Positions 61,160 through 64,000 of a stretch of 64,000 nt of DNA are shown here, one piece after another. Origin of the DNA: Siphonodentalium dalli (taxonomy: Eukaryota > Mollusca > Scaphopoda > Gadilida > Siphonodentaliidae); the NCBI GenBank assembly GCA_032622095.1, contig CP136065.1, forward strand, positions 63,903,094 through 63,967,093. The letters run 5' to 3'. Positions within the stretch are counted from its first letter, which is position 1. Each line of letters opens with the position of its first letter. A program made the position numbers and the translations under genes. The notes beneath the pieces were generated by a model. That model made no database searches. It was not told where the DNA came from and saw only the letters and a program-made list of their open reading frames with translations.

Positions 61160-61555
61160 GCGGCGAATCACGCAGCTTTAATGCCTACAGGGTCCAACAT
61201 AACCCAAGCATTCATGTTTATAACACTACATGTATATAGACTATAGAGGAAAGTAGTGAAGAACTGATATGGAAAAACTACCGCCTGCCAATTTTAGTAT
61301 TTAGTAACCTCAGATGCTGGGGCAGATAGGATATTTTATTTCAATATACATATATAAATTAATACATAATACATTTGACAAATATTGTAATGTATATTCG
61401 AGGGGGTGGCATAGTCAGGCTAGACTGTCTTACTGTCACCCCCTAGATTATATTACAAGCCGATAGCGATAATCATTTCATCACTACGGAAAAGTGGAAA
61501 GATTATAATCTTTAAGTGAAAATAGTACATGTGTTTGTAATTTTCCCTGTGAAAG

Positions 61556-61675
61556 GTCTTCGTAGGAAATCTGGGAAGTTGGTTTTCCTTGGCTTGGATA
61601 ATGCAGGCAAAACGACCTTACTAAGTGTGCTGAAGGAGGGCCATCTGGTGCAGCCCGTGCCCACGCTGCACCCAA
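61556..61675 (+). CDS. SAR1: Sar1 GTPase, alternative exon 2a (variant P-loop exon)
   Basis: A 120-nt exon encodes 40 residues beginning G-L-R-R-K and containing the P-loop GLDNAGKTT, then [19 protein letters not shown]. It has a good acceptor (ttttccctgtgaaag), a strong donor (CCAA|gtaagt) and phase 1 at both ends, so it joins exon 1 in frame (Leu-Gly). It is a paralogue of the exon 1.2 kb downstream: the run from KSGKLVFLG through GKTTLL is identical in protein but differs at most synonymous positions, which means an old duplication kept by purifying selection, not a fresh copy or a pseudoexon. The helix after the P-loop and the approach to switch I differ ([11 protein letters not shown] against [11 protein letters not shown]). 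This is the less canonical version. It is probably used in place of the downstream exon; including both would stay in frame but duplicate the nucleotide-binding segment. Confidence 0.85.
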
Positions 61676-62046
61676 GTAAGTGGAATGCGAGCGATATGGC
61701 CTGCCAGACTGCATGTGGCGATGAACCATGAGTTACCTAACACTATCGGTACCTGCCGTTGTTATACATTTGTATTATATACCTGTACTAACCATGATTT
61801 TCCATAAAGCTATTAGTCTGACATTTTAGTGTAAACTTATTTTATTTCCAATACATATCAATGTCAACATCCATGACAAATTTCATAATGATAGGACCAA
61901 TGAAATGGCCTGTAACCCATGCTAATGGATTTACCTGGTTTAAAACTAAAAACAAAGATGGCCGATGGCAGCCATGTTTTTTGGCCATGATATTACAAAT
62001 ATTCATGCAATAGAATAGACATAACTGAAATGATTGTGAATGGAGA

Positions 62047-62306
62047 TTAACCCTTTTTCTACTAAATACTCAATGACGTGTTGTTCCCGTAGGAAATGTT
62101 CAGATCATAAGTTCAACAAACGTTTGTTGAACTTTTTATTTGAAAATTTCCCACCAATTGATTGAAAACCTTCTGCATCTGTATTATCTTTTCGTCTGTT
62201 TGACTTCTGCTAATTTTTACTGAACACCCCTCCAAAAGAATAATAGACCATTCCAATATACACTTTCATAACTGATGGGAGAATCCATTTAGTATAGGCA
62301 TGGTTA
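62047..62306. mobile_element. MITE-C, between Sar1 exons 2a and 2b
   Basis: Ends TTAACCCTTTTTCTACTAAA and TTTAGTATAGGCATGGTTAA are inverses. The interior holds gttcaacaaacgtttgttgaac, a perfect palindrome. Confidence 0.82.
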
Positions 62307-62851
62307 AGCAATAAGACTGAGGGCTTTTGTTAAGGTTGACATTATGCAGTCATTGATTGCACTTGGTCTTCAATTATTTTAGTATTTGTTTAATATTTTA
62401 ATCCTTGCAAATTGGTACCGGTATCTACTTGATTCCCATTCATCCATGTGTAGGTACCTACACCTAATAGAACAGAACTTCTATTATCTGACCATCCCTG
62501 CAAATGAATGAATGGGAATGAGCCAATTCGGTGATTATCTGCCTGTTGTCTGATTATACATGTAATATCATTTTTTTTTATTACAAAACATAGTACCATA
62601 CTTTATGGTACTTTCTTGGAACATATTTTGGTATATCGAAATGATAATTTGATATACTGGTATATAAATATACCTAAATATTGGAATACAAGTTTGAAGT
62701 TTACCAACTGCACCATCCTTCAATTGACCTCTCTCTAACCTACGCTGTACTCTGTTTAATTGCAACAGGCAACAAAAAGAAATGTCAGGCTAATTGCTGT
62801 GATATTGTTTTACGGTGAAACTGCATGTTGTGTACCCTCTGGATTTTTTAG

Positions 62852-62971
62852 GTTTATATAAAAAGTCTGGTAAATTAGTGTTCCTCGGACTTGACAATGC
62901 AGGAAAGACAACTCTACTTCACATGCTCAAGGATGCACGAATGGCTCAACATGTTCCAACCCTACATCCAA
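62852..62971 (+). CDS. SAR1: Sar1 GTPase, exon 2b (canonical P-loop exon)
   Basis: A 120-nt exon encodes [36 protein letters not shown] and TLHP, close to the canonical Sar1 sequence: guanine-nucleotide P-loop GLDNAGKT, the first helix, and the start of switch I. Acceptor ggattttttag at 62851, donor CCAA|gtaaga at 62972, phase 1 on both sides. Next codon would start with A, consistent with the Thr that follows HP in this family. The remaining exons (switch II, the NKxD and SA(K) guanine-binding motifs) are not seen before 64000, so the gene is cut by the window edge. It pairs with exon 2a as an alternative exon; the 1176-nt intron between them holds one TTAA MITE. Confidence 0.92.
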
Positions 62972-64000
62972 GTAAGATCGTTTTATTGCTCTTTATCGGA
63001 ATAAATTTTTCTTTGTGGGTTGCAAAATCTCATACCGGTAAATCAGAGATCTTTAGGTTTAAATTTAAATACTAGATTATGTGTTATTCGAGCACACACA
63101 GCAAATAATCTGGCTCCACACATGTATTTAATCCAAGTTGTCCGCACAAAACTTCATTCATTTAATTTATAAATTATATGTACATGTTATGACTTTAGTT
63201 GGCTGACTCAATTCCATTTGTTTGGTGAGGAACTAAGGACTAAATAGTTAAATATTTGTTGTTGTTAAATCTTATTCTTTTATCTTTAAGTGGGTAAATA
63301 ATGGCTGAATGGTAAAATATATGTTCAAGAAGTAAAATACATGTAACCAGTTCACATTGGAACATGACTCTAAAAACAATGATATGTTCTTTGAATGTTT
63401 GCTGCTGGTAGTGTCCTTGTTAATATTTAAAACTAGATGACCAGGCTTTTACTTACCAGTCTTAAACATAGAATCTGAATTCCACACATACATGTAGATA
63501 CCCTTGTTTTAGGTTATGTGAGAAAATCTAATGAAACTGCATATGTATTCAGACCAGCATTTTTTCTGTATATTTTTGTCAAAAAATGAACAGCTTAGTA
63601 ATGATATTAACTTTGATGCATTGTTTCATCACCCAAATGCAACTTCATGTACACATGTAAGTGTGCTTCTTATGTTTATGGAGCTTTCCACAGGCCACAC
63701 CCACAGCGGTAGTACAGCCCACTGACTTTATCCATATAAATATTGTCGGTTACCCGAGATTGACTTCCGAAGTGAACACATCAGCACTTGCTTACCCATA
63801 TGTTAACTAGCTGAAACAGACTCAGACTTTTTTTTATAGATTGAACTCTGATCTGCTGTTGAACAAAAAAATTATTAAGTTTTTTTTAAATTAAAAAAAA
63901 TAATTTAATTTTTAATTTTTTTGATAAGTTATTTATTTTCTTTTTAGGTTTTTAGATTGAAAGTTTAAAAAACAAAATTTATTTTCTTTTTAGATTTTTA
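62972..64000. other. Sar1 intron after exon 2b, to the window edge
   Basis: No further Sar1 exon is recognisable. The last 150 bases are very A/T-rich (runs of t and a). Confidence 0.55.

Noticed and set aside
63514-63590. A third possible Sar1 exon copy after ttgttttag (GYVRKSNETAYV)
   Set aside because: Only G, K and S positions agree with the exon and there is no P-loop; probably chance.

Overview
This is AT-rich, intron-containing DNA from an animal nuclear genome, probably a marine invertebrate. Two conserved single-copy animal genes are recognisable from split exons: mitochondrial ribosomal protein S24 (MRPS24, minus strand) and the COPII GTPase Sar1 (plus strand). The rest is mostly transposon-derived. 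The ~160 bp repeats around 'gggccataactc' and 'ccaaatttggtt' remind me of molluscs and other aquatic invertebrates, but the phylum cannot be fixed from this window.

Positions 1-42610 are a head-to-tail array of a ~12.36 kb segment: a partial unit (1-5500), two nearly identical units (5501-17853 and 17854-30212) and a rearranged fourth (30213-42610). The unit has no recognisable gene. It is packed with short inverted-repeat elements that begin TTAACCCTTT and end AAAGGGTTAA and sit in TTAA sites (piggyBac-type MITEs, called here A, B, C and D), a second palindromic family (E), and a ~1.9 kb hAT element with a perfect 8-bp target duplication that carries a 161-bp tandem repeat. Because the units differ by individual insertions, the window holds its own filled-site/empty-site pairs. 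Four MITE-A copies are each private to one unit, and a 3.56 kb CACTA-like element is private to the last unit.

Positions 42611-64000 are single-copy flank. MRPS24 lies at 45648-50137, with a possible first exon near 50.9 kb; its ~4 kb intron is full of MITEs and a foldback element. Two decayed LINE pieces in opposite orientations lie at 51.8-52.7 kb. A decayed hAT element with a frameshifted BED zinc finger spans about 55.2-57.5 kb, and a foldback element built of short tandem repeats lies at 58.2-58.7 kb. Sar1 starts at 59671 and runs off the right edge. It has two alternative versions of its P-loop exon (61556-61675 and 62852-62971), equal in length and phase, which suggests mutually exclusive splicing.

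The most unusual signals are the duplicated Sar1 GTP-binding exon, the recently mobile MITE-A family caught by filled/empty pairs, and a ~68-bp near-perfect hairpin module shared by several TTAA MITE families. Nearly all open reading frames in 1-42610 are reading-throughs of these palindromes, not genes.
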